This document shows positions 20,303-29,446 of a stretch of 64,000 nt of DNA, piece after piece. The stretch spans positions 1 to 64,000 of the forward strand of contig DUOO01000033.1 of NCBI GenBank assembly GCA_012838795.1. The letters are read 5' to 3'. A model generated the notes under the pieces. That model had not been told where the DNA came from. It saw only the letters and a program-made list of their open reading frames with translations, and did no database searches. Position 1 is the first letter of the stretch. Every line of letters starts with the position of its first letter. The translations under genes were made by a program, and so were the position numbers. The DNA comes from Clostridiaceae bacterium. Its GTDB lineage: Bacteria; Bacillota; Clostridia; Saccharofermentanales; DTU023.

Positions 20303-21019
20303 ATGAAAAATGACGGGGTTCGTTTAAATAAATACATTTCCTCTGCGGGATATTGCAGCCGGCGTCAAGCTGACCGATTAATCGCCCAAAACAAAGTTTT
20401 TCTGAATGGGGCAATTGCTGAATTAGGATCTGTAGTGACGTCAGGCGATAAAGTTGAAATCGAAGGTGAATTGATTATTGCACAAACTATAACTGATTTA
20501 GTATATTTAGCATTCAATAAACCTCAAGGAATAGTATGTACAGCGAATCCAAAAGTAAAAAACAATATTATTGATTTTATAGATTATCCACAAAGGATTT
20601 TTACAATCGGACGATTAGACAAAGATTCAGAAGGTTTGATTCTTCTGACTAATGACGGTTCGATTTTTAATAAAATTGTAAGAGCGGAGTATGAGAACGA
20701 AAAGGAATACATAGTGGAATTAAACCGTCCTTATGATCTGCCTTTTATCGAGTCAATGGAAAAAGGTGTGCGTATCTTGGATCAGATGACCAATCCAACT
20801 CAAGTTATACCACTGAATAATACTAAGTTTAAACTGACTTTAACCCAAGGTCTTAACCGACAGATACGTCGCATGTGCGAGGTGCTTGGCTATCGGGTAA
20901 TTTTTTTACAAAGGATACGTATTATGAATATTACACTGGGAAAATTACCACGTGGCATGTATCGAGAACTTTCCAAACATGAATTAAGAGATTTGTTTGA
21001 ATTATTAAATCAGAAGTAA
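20303..21019 (+). CDS. RsuA/RluB/RluF-family pseudouridine synthase
   Basis: 238-residue enzyme with an N-terminal S4 RNA-binding domain (RLNKYISSAGYCSRRQADRLI) and a catalytic domain with Asp106 in GRLDKDSEGLILLTNDG. The GLNRQIRRMCEVLGY motif closes the active site. It modifies rRNA; RluF/RluB-like specificity is likely, but the position cannot be read from sequence. It is coupled directly to the kinase gene. Confidence 0.92.
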   Translation: MKNDGVRLNKYISSAGYCSRRQADRLIAQNKVFLNGAIAELGSVVTSGDKVEIEGELIIAQTITDLVYLAFNKPQGIVCTANPKVKNNIIDFIDYPQRIFTIGRLDKDSEGLILLTNDGSIFNKIVRAEYENEKEYIVELNRPYDLPFIESMEKGVRILDQMTNPTQVIPLNNTKFKLTLTQGLNRQIRRMCEVLGYRVIFLQRIRIMNITLGKLPRGMYRELSKHELRDLFELLNQK

Positions 21020-21150
21020 TTTGCTTGTTTCGAATATTTGCTTATACCTTAAACTGGAAAACAAATACTATTAGATGTACTAATTTAGATTTGTAAAAAC
21101 CAAGTTCAAATATTATGATATATAAGAATATTCTTCTTTATAGGTGGGGA

Positions 21151-22107
21151 ATGCGTAAACTACGGTATTTATTAGGAGTGTTTCTAAGTTTAAGCTTGCT
21201 GGTATGGCTGGCAGGTTGTAGTTGCAATTCCGCTGAAAGTGTAAATCTTGAAAAACAATCAATAGTTAGTTCTGAAAATCTGAGAAACGATCAGATTAAA
21301 TCAGAGTCAACTGAAGAACGAAAATCTGCTAATGAAGTGGCGGATAATTCTGAGCAAATAGCTGATGCTGACAATAAATCTCAAAATAACAACGAACTGA
21401 ACGAAAATCAGCAATCTGAAACTTCAGCAAATTCATCAGATTCAAAAGGATCTAAGAAAACGGAAGCAGCTGCGAAAGAAGTTGAGGTTTCTTCTGCACA
21501 ACCGATAACGAATACAAATTCAAGAGAAAATACGGAAGAAACAATTGCTGTAACACAGAGTAATTCAGATGATTATTCAACTATCGAAGAGAGTTTATCC
21601 GGTACACAAACGGTAAATCGGGCAACAACTTCAAATGACCGAACTTCAGGCAGCAAGACTTCGACAGTGCCTACCACTGCTGCACCCGAAACTGTAACGA
21701 CAATTCCTGTATCAACAACCGCAGATAAGACAACCGAAACAGTTCCGGATACTATTCGGGTTCAAATCAGTGTTGACTGCGTTAATGCATATAATGCCGG
21801 CAATGAAATAGCACAGGCAATTTCTTCTGACGGTTGGATTCTGGGTGCAACGATCTATGAAATGCCGAAGAATTCAACTGTTTATGATTTGATAATGGCC
21901 ACTGATCTGGTTATCGGTGCAAGAACCACAAATTTCGGTGTGTATATCTATTCGATTCAATCTTTAGCAGAATTTGCAGTGGGCGGAAACGGCGGTTGGC
22001 TCTATTCCGTAAATGGTTCGCAACCGTCAGTAGGAGTTGATTCTTATATTCTGCAACCCGGAGACATTGTGCATTTCAGCTATACTGTTGATTTAGGAGA
22101 TTTTTGA
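21151..22107 (+). CDS. DUF4430 lipoprotein of an ECF transporter locus
   Basis: 318 residues from ATG 21151, which has AGGTGGGG just upstream. The frame is open to 21115, but the extra residues would spoil the signal. A lipoprotein signal ends in WLAGC (Cys23). A long Ser/Thr/Asn/Glu-rich linker (about residues 30-205) follows, then a C-terminal DUF4430 domain related to the transcobalamin C-terminal fold (GGNGGWLYSVNG and LQPGDIVHFSYTVDLG). DUF4430 proteins are often encoded next to ECF vitamin transporters, so this is probably a surface corrinoid-capturing or delivering protein. The gene overlaps ecfT. Confidence 0.82.
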   Translation: MRKLRYLLGVFLSLSLLVWLAGCSCNSAESVNLEKQSIVSSENLRNDQIKSESTEERKSANEVADNSEQIADADNKSQNNNELNENQQSETSANSSDSKGSKKTEAAAKEVEVSSAQPITNTNSRENTEETIAVTQSNSDDYSTIEESLSGTQTVNRATTSNDRTSGSKTSTVPTTAAPETVTTIPVSTTADKTTETVPDTIRVQISVDCVNAYNAGNEIAQAISSDGWILGATIYEMPKNSTVYDLIMATDLVIGARTTNFGVYIYSIQSLAEFAVGGNGGWLYSVNGSQPSVGVDSYILQPGDIVHFSYTVDLGDF

Positions 22108-23045
22108 TGCATAGTCTCAAAGATTATCATCCAGGTGTTAGTTTATTATACTTCTTTTGTGTATTGACTTGCAGCATGATGACCAGAAATCCGATTTGGG
22201 TTTTACTTTGTTTGATTTTCGCAATTATCTTTGTCATTCAACTTAAAGGGTTCAAACATTTCTTGCTTCAATTGTTCTATTTTCTGCCGATGTTAATTTT
22301 TATTGTTTTCATGAACAGCTATTTTAACAGCTTGGGTCTTACGGTTCTGTTTTATTTAGGGAGAGGCAGCCCGGTAACAGCAGAAAATCTTACCTATGGT
22401 GTGATAAGCGGTTTAGCCTTATTGACAATATTGTTATGGTTTACTTGTTTTAATTCGCTTATTTCTGCAGATCAAATATTGATAATTATGGGCAAGAGTT
22501 TTCCGACGATCGGTTTAAGTTTAGCAATGATCATTAAATTTATTCCGGATACAATAAAGCAGGGCAGAGAAGTATTGTTAAATCAAAAAGCGATGCTTGG
22601 CAAACAAGAATTGACCGGCAATCAGAAAGTGAAATTTGCTGCCCGTATGATCACTGTATTGCTAAGTTGGAGTATGGAGAATTCGTTGGAAACAGCAGAT
22701 AGTATGCTGGCCAAAGGCTATCCCTCCAAAAATCGGATAAATTACAGCAGAGAACATCTTAATTCAAGTGATCTCGGTTTACTTATAACAATGTTAATTT
22801 TATTTATTATTCATTTAATCAGCGCATTTTCCGGTTCAATCAAATTTACCTATTATCCATTCCTGAAGTGGAGCGGTTTTGCAACAAATAAGAACATGTT
22901 GATAATCTCACTGGTAAGTTTAAGTCTGATTTTGGCATTTCCCTTGGTATTAGATATTATTAATCGATATAAGTGGCAGAAAATTCTGAAACAGGAACAG
23001 AATATGCAACAACAAATTATTGACGGAATTATAGTATATGAATAA
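22107..23045 (+). CDS. ecfT: ECF transporter transmembrane component EcfT
   Basis: 312-residue membrane protein coupling an S component to the ATPases. Several hydrophobic helices and a CbiQ/EcfT-like cytosolic region are seen, with an Ala-Arg-like coupling segment (KVKFAARMITVLLSWSMENSLETADSMLAKGY). The ATG at 22107 overlaps the lipoprotein stop as TGATG, with TAGGAGA upstream. It overlaps the ATPase gene by 8 bases. Confidence 0.88.
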   Translation: MHSLKDYHPGVSLLYFFCVLTCSMMTRNPIWVLLCLIFAIIFVIQLKGFKHFLLQLFYFLPMLIFIVFMNSYFNSLGLTVLFYLGRGSPVTAENLTYGVISGLALLTILLWFTCFNSLISADQILIIMGKSFPTIGLSLAMIIKFIPDTIKQGREVLLNQKAMLGKQELTGNQKVKFAARMITVLLSWSMENSLETADSMLAKGYPSKNRINYSREHLNSSDLGLLITMLILFIIHLISAFSGSIKFTYYPFLKWSGFATNKNMLIISLVSLSLILAFPLVLDIINRYKWQKILKQEQNMQQQIIDGIIVYE

Positions 23046-24717
23046 ACAACAAACTTTAGTTGAATTTCTGAATTTTTCTTTCACTTATCCTACAAGTGAA
23101 GGTTTACCGGCTTTACAGAAAATTAGTTTGAAAATTAAAACCGGTAATTTGACTGTGCTTTGCGGAATGAACGGCAGCGGGAAAACAACTCTCTTACGTC
23201 ATTTAAAACCTGAACTTAGTCCGGCCGGTGAAATAACAGGTGATTTGATTTTCGCAGATAGATTGTATCAAAAAAAAGATGAGAATAATCGACAAAAGAT
23301 TGCTTATGTAATGCAAAATCCTTCAAATCAGATAATTATGGATTCGGTTTGGCATGAATTAGCTTTCGGCCTGGAAAATCAAGGATTAAAAACAGAAGAG
23401 ATAGAACGCAGAATTGCTGAAATATCAATTTTTTTCGGCATAGAAACTTGGATTGATAAAAAAGTTGCGGAATTGTCCGGTGGTGAAAAACAAATATTGA
23501 ATTTAGCATCAAATATGATTTTGCAGCCTGATTTGCTCGTTCTTGATGAACCGACAGCCCAATTAGACCCAATTGCAAGACGAGACTTTCTGCAAATGTT
23601 GTTTTACGTACATTCGGAAACCGGGATTTCAATTGTTATTTCTGAGCATAATCTCAATGACTTATTGGAAAATGCAGATCATGTTTTATTCTTGGATAAA
23701 GGCAAGCTTGATTTTACGGGTTCAGCAAACGGTTTAACAGATTATTTATTCAATAATGATCATCCGTATAAAGCTGTGTTGCCGATTGCAACTCAAGCAG
23801 GTTATTTAGTGGATCAGGTTCAAAGAACAGAAAGCTCAAATACCATGCCGCTAAGTATCAAGCAAGGGCGTGATTTGTTAAATCGGACTTTTTCTCATCA
23901 ATCAGCTGTAACTGACATTGATCATAAAAATATTATTGCTGAAGATAAAAACGGAAATTCAGATAACGATACGAAAATACTTACCGCTGATCGAATCTGG
24001 TATCGTTATAGTCCGGAAGATGATTTGGTTTTAAAAGAAGCCAGTTTCAATTTATATGAAAATGAGATATTTGCCGTTATGGGCGGTAATGGAAGTGGTA
24101 AAAGTACTTTGTTGTACTTATTAAGCCGGGCGTTAAAACCGCTTAAAGGACAAATTAAAAGCACGGTTCAAAAAAGGATTGCCATGTTAGGTCAAAATCC
24201 GGAAGCAGTATTTGCTCAAGATACGGTGCTGCAAGTTCTGACTGAATTCAAACAACGTTTTACAAATACTGATCGAGAAATTAGTGACATGATTGATTTG
24301 TTTGACTTGCGCGATATCTTGCAACGCCATCCCTATGATATAAGCGGAGGAGAAAAACAAAAACTGGCTTTGGCAAAAGTTTTGTTAATTAAACCGGATA
24401 TTTTATTACTTGATGAACCTTTCAAAAGTCTTGATGTAATCTATAAACAGAAAATAAAACAAATATTGTCAGAATTAAAAGCAAAAATGTCAATTGTGAT
24501 TGTAACACATGATGTTGATGCTATTGCGGAAATTGCGGATCGCTGTGCGATGATTTTTAATCGAAGAATAATTGCAGAAGCTCCGACACAAGATTTTTTC
24601 CAAAAAAATTCATATTTTACAACGACAACTTACCGTTTAACCAGGGATATTATTCCCGGATGTATTGTTTTTAACGATTTACAGCAAAAACTGATAAATC
24701 TTACAAGCGGAGAATGA
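23038..24717 (+). CDS. tandem double-ATPase of ECF transporter (EcfA-EcfA' fusion)
   Basis: 559 residues holding two complete ABC ATPase domains in one chain. NBD1 has Walker A GMNGSGKTT (about 43), signature LSGGEKQ, and Walker B LLVLDEPTAQLDP. NBD2 has Walker A GGNGSGKST (about 350), signature ISGGEKQK, and Walker B ILLLDEPFKSLD. In many ECF systems EcfA1 and EcfA2 are separate genes; here one gene supplies both. The linker between domains (about residues 235-315) is poorly conserved-looking. It drives vitamin uptake with EcfT and the S component. Confidence 0.92.
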   Translation: MNKQQTLVEFLNFSFTYPTSEGLPALQKISLKIKTGNLTVLCGMNGSGKTTLLRHLKPELSPAGEITGDLIFADRLYQKKDENNRQKIAYVMQNPSNQIIMDSVWHELAFGLENQGLKTEEIERRIAEISIFFGIETWIDKKVAELSGGEKQILNLASNMILQPDLLVLDEPTAQLDPIARRDFLQMLFYVHSETGISIVISEHNLNDLLENADHVLFLDKGKLDFTGSANGLTDYLFNNDHPYKAVLPIATQAGYLVDQVQRTESSNTMPLSIKQGRDLLNRTFSHQSAVTDIDHKNIIAEDKNGNSDNDTKILTADRIWYRYSPEDDLVLKEASFNLYENEIFAVMGGNGSGKSTLLYLLSRALKPLKGQIKSTVQKRIAMLGQNPEAVFAQDTVLQVLTEFKQRFTNTDREISDMIDLFDLRDILQRHPYDISGGEKQKLALAKVLLIKPDILLLDEPFKSLDVIYKQKIKQILSELKAKMSIVIVTHDVDAIAEIADRCAMIFNRRIIAEAPTQDFFQKNSYFTTTTYRLTRDIIPGCIVFNDLQQKLINLTSGE

Positions 24718-24721
24718 TCTT

Positions 24722-25393
24722 ATGCGAAAATGGAGTTGGTTGGCAATAATCAGTTTGATTTCTGTGATGGCAATTTGTGCTATATTGCGAATTGAGCAAA
24801 CTGCCTTATTTATCTTTTTTGCCGCAGTTATTGCCATAATTCCTTTTTTTATTTCTTATGAACGAAAGAAACCCAAACCGCGTGACTTGATGCCGGTAGT
24901 CGTATTGTCGGCTTTAGCTGTTGCAGGCAGAATACTTTTTGCAGCATTGCCGAATTTTAAACCGATGACTGCAATTGTGATAATTGCCGGCATGGCTTTC
25001 GGTCCGGAAAGCGGATTTATGACCGGAGCATTGTCCGGTTTAGTCAGCAATCTGTTTTTCGGCCAGGGCCCATGGACACCATGGCAAATGTTAGCTTGGG
25101 GTATGATCGGCTTTGTTGCGGGGATATTATCCGAGAAAAACATTTTAGTTAAACCGTGGTCCATATTTACGTATGGTATTCTGGCCAGCTTGAGTTTCGG
25201 TTTTATCATGGATACCTGGAATATTTTGGGTTTTGTCCAACCATTGAATTATAAAAATATTGTTTCGTCTTATCTCTTGGGCATTCCTTTTAATATCAGT
25301 CATGCTGTTTCGACTGTAGTTTTTCTATTGCCGGTTTATAAAACCTGGCTTTGTCAATTAAAACGAATCAAACTCAAATTTAATCTCAAATAA
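24722..25393 (+). CDS. ECF transporter substrate-binding S component, probably corrinoid
   Basis: 223-residue membrane protein with about six helices and the segment SGLVSNLFFGQGPWTPWQML, which I associate with cobalamin-type S components. It ends the cassette with the DUF4430 lipoprotein, EcfT and double ATPase, which makes a dedicated (group I) ECF importer. The substrate is inferred from DUF4430 linkage and this motif. No cobalamin riboswitch was recognised upstream of the cassette. Confidence 0.75.
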   Translation: MRKWSWLAIISLISVMAICAILRIEQTALFIFFAAVIAIIPFFISYERKKPKPRDLMPVVVLSALAVAGRILFAALPNFKPMTAIVIIAGMAFGPESGFMTGALSGLVSNLFFGQGPWTPWQMLAWGMIGFVAGILSEKNILVKPWSIFTYGILASLSFGFIMDTWNILGFVQPLNYKNIVSSYLLGIPFNISHAVSTVVFLLPVYKTWLCQLKRIKLKFNLK

Positions 25394-25422
25394 TGTGCAT
25401 TTAGTTAATTAATATTTTCTTG

Positions 25423-25451
25423 TTGACAGTAAGCTCAGAATTCAGTACATT
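25423..25451 (+). promoter_or_regulatory. promoter of the fatty-acid operon
   Basis: TTGACA (25423-25428), 17-base spacer, TACATT (25446-25451). Transcription should begin near 25458, about 60 bases before acpP. The initial transcribed region is A/T-rich with partial inverted repetition (GGTTAGTTAA ... TTAATTAAAA), which might bind the FabT-like regulator, but I see no certain operator. Confidence 0.75.
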
Positions 25452-25516
25452 TTGGTTAGTTAAGTTTTTTTAATTAAAATCTTAAAACCATATAATTGTA
25501 TCTGAAAGGACAGCAA

Positions 25517-25744
25517 ATGATTTTTAATGAAGTCAAAACTGTATTAATTGAAGTAATGGGCGTTGCTGAAGCAGATGTAGTTGAAAGCGCATATCTGATT
25601 GATGATTTGGGTGCAGATTCATTGGATGCAGTTGAAATATCGATTGCTTTACAAGATAAATTCGATATTGAAATTGAGGACGATGATATCCTGAGAATGC
25701 AAACAGTGGGTGATATTGTTGGTTATATCGAACAACACAATTAA
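25517..25744 (+). CDS. acpP: acyl carrier protein
   Basis: 75-residue acidic four-helix protein that carries growing acyl chains on phosphopantetheine attached to Ser35 of GADSLDAVE. AAAGGA at 25505-25510 sets the start at ATG 25517, removing seven residues of an upstream TTG-started frame. It is the first gene of the fab/acc operon and the only ACP in the window, so it may also serve the later ketosynthases. A hairpin overlaps its stop codon. Confidence 0.95.
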   Translation: MIFNEVKTVLIEVMGVAEADVVESAYLIDDLGADSLDAVEISIALQDKFDIEIEDDDILRMQTVGDIVGYIEQHN

Positions 25745-25761
25745 ATTAAACAATTGTGTTG
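25733..25761 (+). promoter_or_regulatory. hairpin straddling the acpP stop codon
   Basis: A perfect 10-bp inverted repeat (arms CAACACAATT at 25733-25742 and AATTGTGTTG at 25752-25761, 9-base loop). No T run follows, so it is unlikely to be a plain terminator. It may protect or process the acpP message so that ACP, needed in large amounts, exceeds the carboxylase subunits. Confidence 0.6.
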
Positions 25762-25832
25762 AAAGAAGCGAATTGAAAATCATGAAAAATGATCAATACT
25801 CTTATAGGTTCTGTTAATAGAATGGTGTAACT

Positions 25833-26288
25833 ATGGATAAACAAGATATAAAAGAATTAATGCAACAATTTGATAATAGTTCTTTGACCAAGTTCAAATT
25901 GGAGAACAAAGATTATAAATTATATTTCAGCAAAAAAAGCAAATTTGATATTTCTCAAACTGATTCGGCAGGATTGACACAAATAACATCACAAGCCGCA
26001 AAAGCAATTCAAGATGTTGAACAAGTTGATCAAAGTAATATGTTTGAAGTCAGATCACCAATGGTCGGAACATTTTATGCATCAGCTGAAGCTGGTGGTA
26101 AACCATATGTTCAAGCAGGCGATCAAATTAAAGCAGGTCAAATTATTTGCATAATTGACGTAATGAAAACGATGAATGAGATTCCGTCACCTGTTGCCGG
26201 TAAAGTTGTCAGTATACATGCTGAAGACGGCGAATTAATGGAATTCGATTCATTATTATTTGTTGTGGATACTGAAAATGTTTCGTAA
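25833..26288 (+). CDS. accB: biotin carboxyl carrier protein of acetyl-CoA carboxylase, copy 1
   Basis: 151 residues. The N-terminal dimer/recruiting segment (DKQDIKELMQQFDNSSLTKFKLE) is followed by a linker and the biotinyl domain from about residue 70 (VRSPMVGTFYAS). The biotinylated Lys112 sits in DVMKTMNEI, where the usual sequence is EAMK[ML]; Glu and Ala are replaced by Asp and Val. It moves carboxylate from AccC to AccDA in malonyl-CoA synthesis. It overlaps accC by 11 bases. A second copy lies at 35638. Confidence 0.92.
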   Translation: MDKQDIKELMQQFDNSSLTKFKLENKDYKLYFSKKSKFDISQTDSAGLTQITSQAAKAIQDVEQVDQSNMFEVRSPMVGTFYASAEAGGKPYVQAGDQIKAGQIICIIDVMKTMNEIPSPVAGKVVSIHAEDGELMEFDSLLFVVDTENVS

Positions 26289-27663
26289 GATTTTAATAGC
26301 CAATCGAGGAGAAATAGCGGTTCGTATAATGCGTTCGTGTCGTGAAATGGGTATCAATACGGTTGCGATTTATTCAACTGCGGATAAAAATGCCTTGCAT
26401 GTTCAAATGGCTAAAGAGGCTTATTGTATCGGCAGACCGGTACCTAAAGACAGTTATCTGAATATGCAAGCGATTCTGACAGTTGCCTTAGAAACAGGAT
26501 GTGAAGCGGTCCATCCCGGCTATGGACTCTTATCGGAAAACGCGGATTTTGCTGACATGGTTGAAGCGGTAGGTTTGAAATTTATCGGACCTTCCGGAAA
26601 AACGATAAACGAATTGGGTGATAAAGCCAATGCCAGACGTTTAATGCAAAAAGCCGGTGTACCTGTTCCACCCGGTTCAGACGGGATTCTTACCGATGTT
26701 CAACAAGCAGCGGATATTGCGGCAGAAATAGGATATCCGGTATTGATTAAGGCCTCTGCAGGCGGTGGCGGCAGAGGTATGCGCCGCATAGATAATGCGG
26801 AACAAATGTCACAATTATTTAATGAAGCTGCGATGGAAGCCCGAAGTGCATTCGGTGACGGATCTTTGTATTTAGAAAAATTAATTGAAAATCCGAAACA
26901 CATAGAATTTCAGATACTGGCCGATCAACAAGGAAATGTGATTCATCTTGGTGATCGTGATTGTTCATGGCAAAGACGTCGTCAAAAAGTAATCGAAGAA
27001 ACTCCCTGTGCAAGATTATCCGATGATTTAAGAAATGAAATGGGAGAAGCGGCAATTCGTGCAATCAAATCCGTTGATTATGAGGGTGCAGGTACAGTAG
27101 AGTTTGTTTTGGATAATCAGCGAAATTTCTATTTCATAGAAGTGAATACTCGAATTCAAGTTGAACATCCGATTACCGAAATGGTAACAGGAATCGATAT
27201 TGTACGTGAACAGATCCGGATTGCCAACGGCGCAAGTTTACCGATTACTCAAGAAGAAATGCAAATCAGGGGACATGCGATTGAGTGCCGGATTAATGCG
27301 GAAAAGCCTTCCGAGAACTTCAAATCGAGTCCGGGGAAAATCAATAACTATATTATGCCCGGTGGCCGCTCGGTTAGAATAGATTCGGCAATTTATCCTG
27401 AATATGAGATTAGCCCGTATTATGATTCGATGGTGGCGAAGATCATCGTTCACGGTAATAACCGCAGTCACGCAATCAGGCGTATGAGACGCTGTTTAGA
27501 GGAACTTATTATTGACGGAGTAGAAACCAATGCCGCTTTACTTTATGTTTCATTATTTGACCAGTCAATGATCCGTGGTACCTATGATACTTCCACTTTA
27601 GAAAATAACCTGGATGATTTATTAAAATATGAAACAGTTTTTCGCCTTCCTGCAGATATATAA
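26278..27663 (+). CDS. accC: biotin carboxylase subunit of acetyl-CoA carboxylase, copy 1
   Basis: 461 residues from ATG 26278, whose MFRKILIANRGEIAVRIMRSC is the typical N-terminus; the frame opens six codons earlier. The ATP-grasp glycine loop KASAGGGGRGMR, the EKLIENPKHIEFQ stretch, the active-site HLGDRDCSWQRRRQKVIEE, and EVNTRIQVEHPITEMVTGIDIV are all intact. It carboxylates biotin on AccB with bicarbonate and ATP. It has a close paralogue at 36069 in the same neighbourhood order. Confidence 0.96.
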   Translation: MFRKILIANRGEIAVRIMRSCREMGINTVAIYSTADKNALHVQMAKEAYCIGRPVPKDSYLNMQAILTVALETGCEAVHPGYGLLSENADFADMVEAVGLKFIGPSGKTINELGDKANARRLMQKAGVPVPPGSDGILTDVQQAADIAAEIGYPVLIKASAGGGGRGMRRIDNAEQMSQLFNEAAMEARSAFGDGSLYLEKLIENPKHIEFQILADQQGNVIHLGDRDCSWQRRRQKVIEETPCARLSDDLRNEMGEAAIRAIKSVDYEGAGTVEFVLDNQRNFYFIEVNTRIQVEHPITEMVTGIDIVREQIRIANGASLPITQEEMQIRGHAIECRINAEKPSENFKSSPGKINNYIMPGGRSVRIDSAIYPEYEISPYYDSMVAKIIVHGNNRSHAIRRMRRCLEELIIDGVETNAALLYVSLFDQSMIRGTYDTSTLENNLDDLLKYETVFRLPADI

Positions 27664-27713
27664 ATCAATGTCGGAAAAAGAAGTGATATTTAGCCAAGAA
27701 AGGAAACTGAACA

Positions 27714-29372
27714 ATGAGAGTTTTTTTCAATAAAAGGCGTAATAAGTTAGAAAAAATGGATAAATTGACACGCTTAAGAACACCGGCTAAGAAAAAGAAG
27801 ATTCCGGTAAATGTCTTTACCTCTTGTCCCAAATGTGCAAAATCTTTTACGCCTCAAGTTTGGTCAGACAATCTTTATGTTTGCCCGGAATGTAATAAAC
27901 ATCTGAGATTAAGTGTTAAAACCCGCCTGAATATGATTATGGATGCCGAATATGAATTCATTGATGAGCCGTCTGAATTCAGAAATCCGATCAATTTTCC
28001 CGGGTATGAAGAAAAATGGCGTACAGCATATGACAATACTGATTCTGATGAGGCGATTGTTTTTGTTAAAGGCAATATTTATGAACAACCTTGTATTGTC
28101 GGTGTAATGGATACGAATTTTCTGATGGGATCTTTGGGCAGTATAGTCGGAGAAAGAATAATCAGTTCTTTGACACTGGCAACAGAAGAAAAGTTACCTG
28201 TAATAATATTTACTGCAAGTGGTGGTGCAAGAATGCAAGAAGCCATTATCAGCTTAATGCAAATGCGTTATGTATCGGCTGCCGTAGGTAAATTTCAACG
28301 TGCTGGCGGATTGTATATTACTGTAATGACAGATCCGACAACCGGCGGAGTTACTGCCAGTTATGCTTCCTTAGGTAATATTATCTTGACGGAACCCGGT
28401 ACCTTGATTGCTTTTGCCGGCCCGCGGGTAATCAGAGATACAATCAAACAAGAATTGCCGGAAGGATTTCAAACTGCAGAGCATTTGGAGAAACGAGGTT
28501 TTGTTGATCGAATCATCGAGCGTAAAGATATGAAAAAAGCTTTAGCCGAATTGCTGAAAATGCATAATAGTAAACAAGTTAAAGTTGAGTTTTCAGAGGT
28601 TGAATTGCAAACAGATGTGTTCTTGAAATCCGATCAGAAATCAGCAGAAAAAAATACCAATTTAACAGCCTTTGATCGTGTAAAAAAAGCCCGTGATCCT
28701 GATCGTATCAGCCCTAAGCAAGTCTTGGAATATCTATGTTCAGATATTATTGAATTACGAGGAGATCGCTTATACGGTGATGATCAGACGATTGTCGGCG
28801 GTCTCGCAACTCTTGGCGGCCTGCCGATAACGTATATTTATACACAAAAAGGTGATGATCTGGAAAGCCGTATCAAATTGAATTTTGGGATGCCACATCC
28901 TGAAGGTTATAGAAAAGCTCGACGCTTAATGAAAGAAGCGGAAAATTTCGGTCGACCGATTTTAACAATTATTGACACGCCCGGTGCTTATCCTGGTATT
29001 GGATCGGAAAACAGAGGAATGGGAGAAGCCATTGCTCAGAATTTAAGGTTTATGTCAGATTTGAAAACGCCGACTATAGCAATAATTACCGGTGAAGCCG
29101 GCAGTGGCGGGGCGATCGCTCTGGCCTGTACGGATAAATTATTTATGCTTGAAAATGCAGTTTATACAATATTATCACCGGAAGGTTTTGCCACAATTCT
29201 TTGGAAAGATGTTTCAAAAGTTGAAGAAGCATCAACCAATATGCGTTTAACAGCCGAAGATATGTATGAATTAAAAGTATGTGATCAGATTTTCCCTGAT
29301 GATTTAACTGGCTTGAAACAAGCAATTGCCAATACATTTAACCAATTGTTAGAAGAAAAAACGAAACAATAA
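27714..29372 (+). CDS. accDA: fused acetyl-CoA carboxylase carboxyltransferase (AccD-AccA), copy 1
   Basis: 552 residues joining the beta (AccD) and alpha (AccA) carboxyltransferase subunits, which are separate in many bacteria. The AccD part starts with a C-x2-C-x15-C-x2-C zinc ribbon (about residues 39-61), then GSLGSIVGE, FTASGGARMQEAIISLMQM and TDPTTGGVTASYASLGN. The AccA part (from about residue 320) shows LRGDRLYGDD, FGMPHPEGYRKARRLM, TIIDTPGAYPG and AITGEAGSGGAIAL. It transfers carboxyl from biotin to acetyl-CoA. AAAGGAA-like ribosome site. Copy 2 is at 37502. Confidence 0.96.
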   Translation: MRVFFNKRRNKLEKMDKLTRLRTPAKKKKIPVNVFTSCPKCAKSFTPQVWSDNLYVCPECNKHLRLSVKTRLNMIMDAEYEFIDEPSEFRNPINFPGYEEKWRTAYDNTDSDEAIVFVKGNIYEQPCIVGVMDTNFLMGSLGSIVGERIISSLTLATEEKLPVIIFTASGGARMQEAIISLMQMRYVSAAVGKFQRAGGLYITVMTDPTTGGVTASYASLGNIILTEPGTLIAFAGPRVIRDTIKQELPEGFQTAEHLEKRGFVDRIIERKDMKKALAELLKMHNSKQVKVEFSEVELQTDVFLKSDQKSAEKNTNLTAFDRVKKARDPDRISPKQVLEYLCSDIIELRGDRLYGDDQTIVGGLATLGGLPITYIYTQKGDDLESRIKLNFGMPHPEGYRKARRLMKEAENFGRPILTIIDTPGAYPGIGSENRGMGEAIAQNLRFMSDLKTPTIAIITGEAGSGGAIALACTDKLFMLENAVYTILSPEGFATILWKDVSKVEEASTNMRLTAEDMYELKVCDQIFPDDLTGLKQAIANTFNQLLEEKTKQ

Positions 29373-29446
29373 TTATTAGAATCTTAGAAAATACCTAACA
29401 ATTAATTTAAAAACTTGAATAAAACACTGGTAGGAAAGAGGATACA

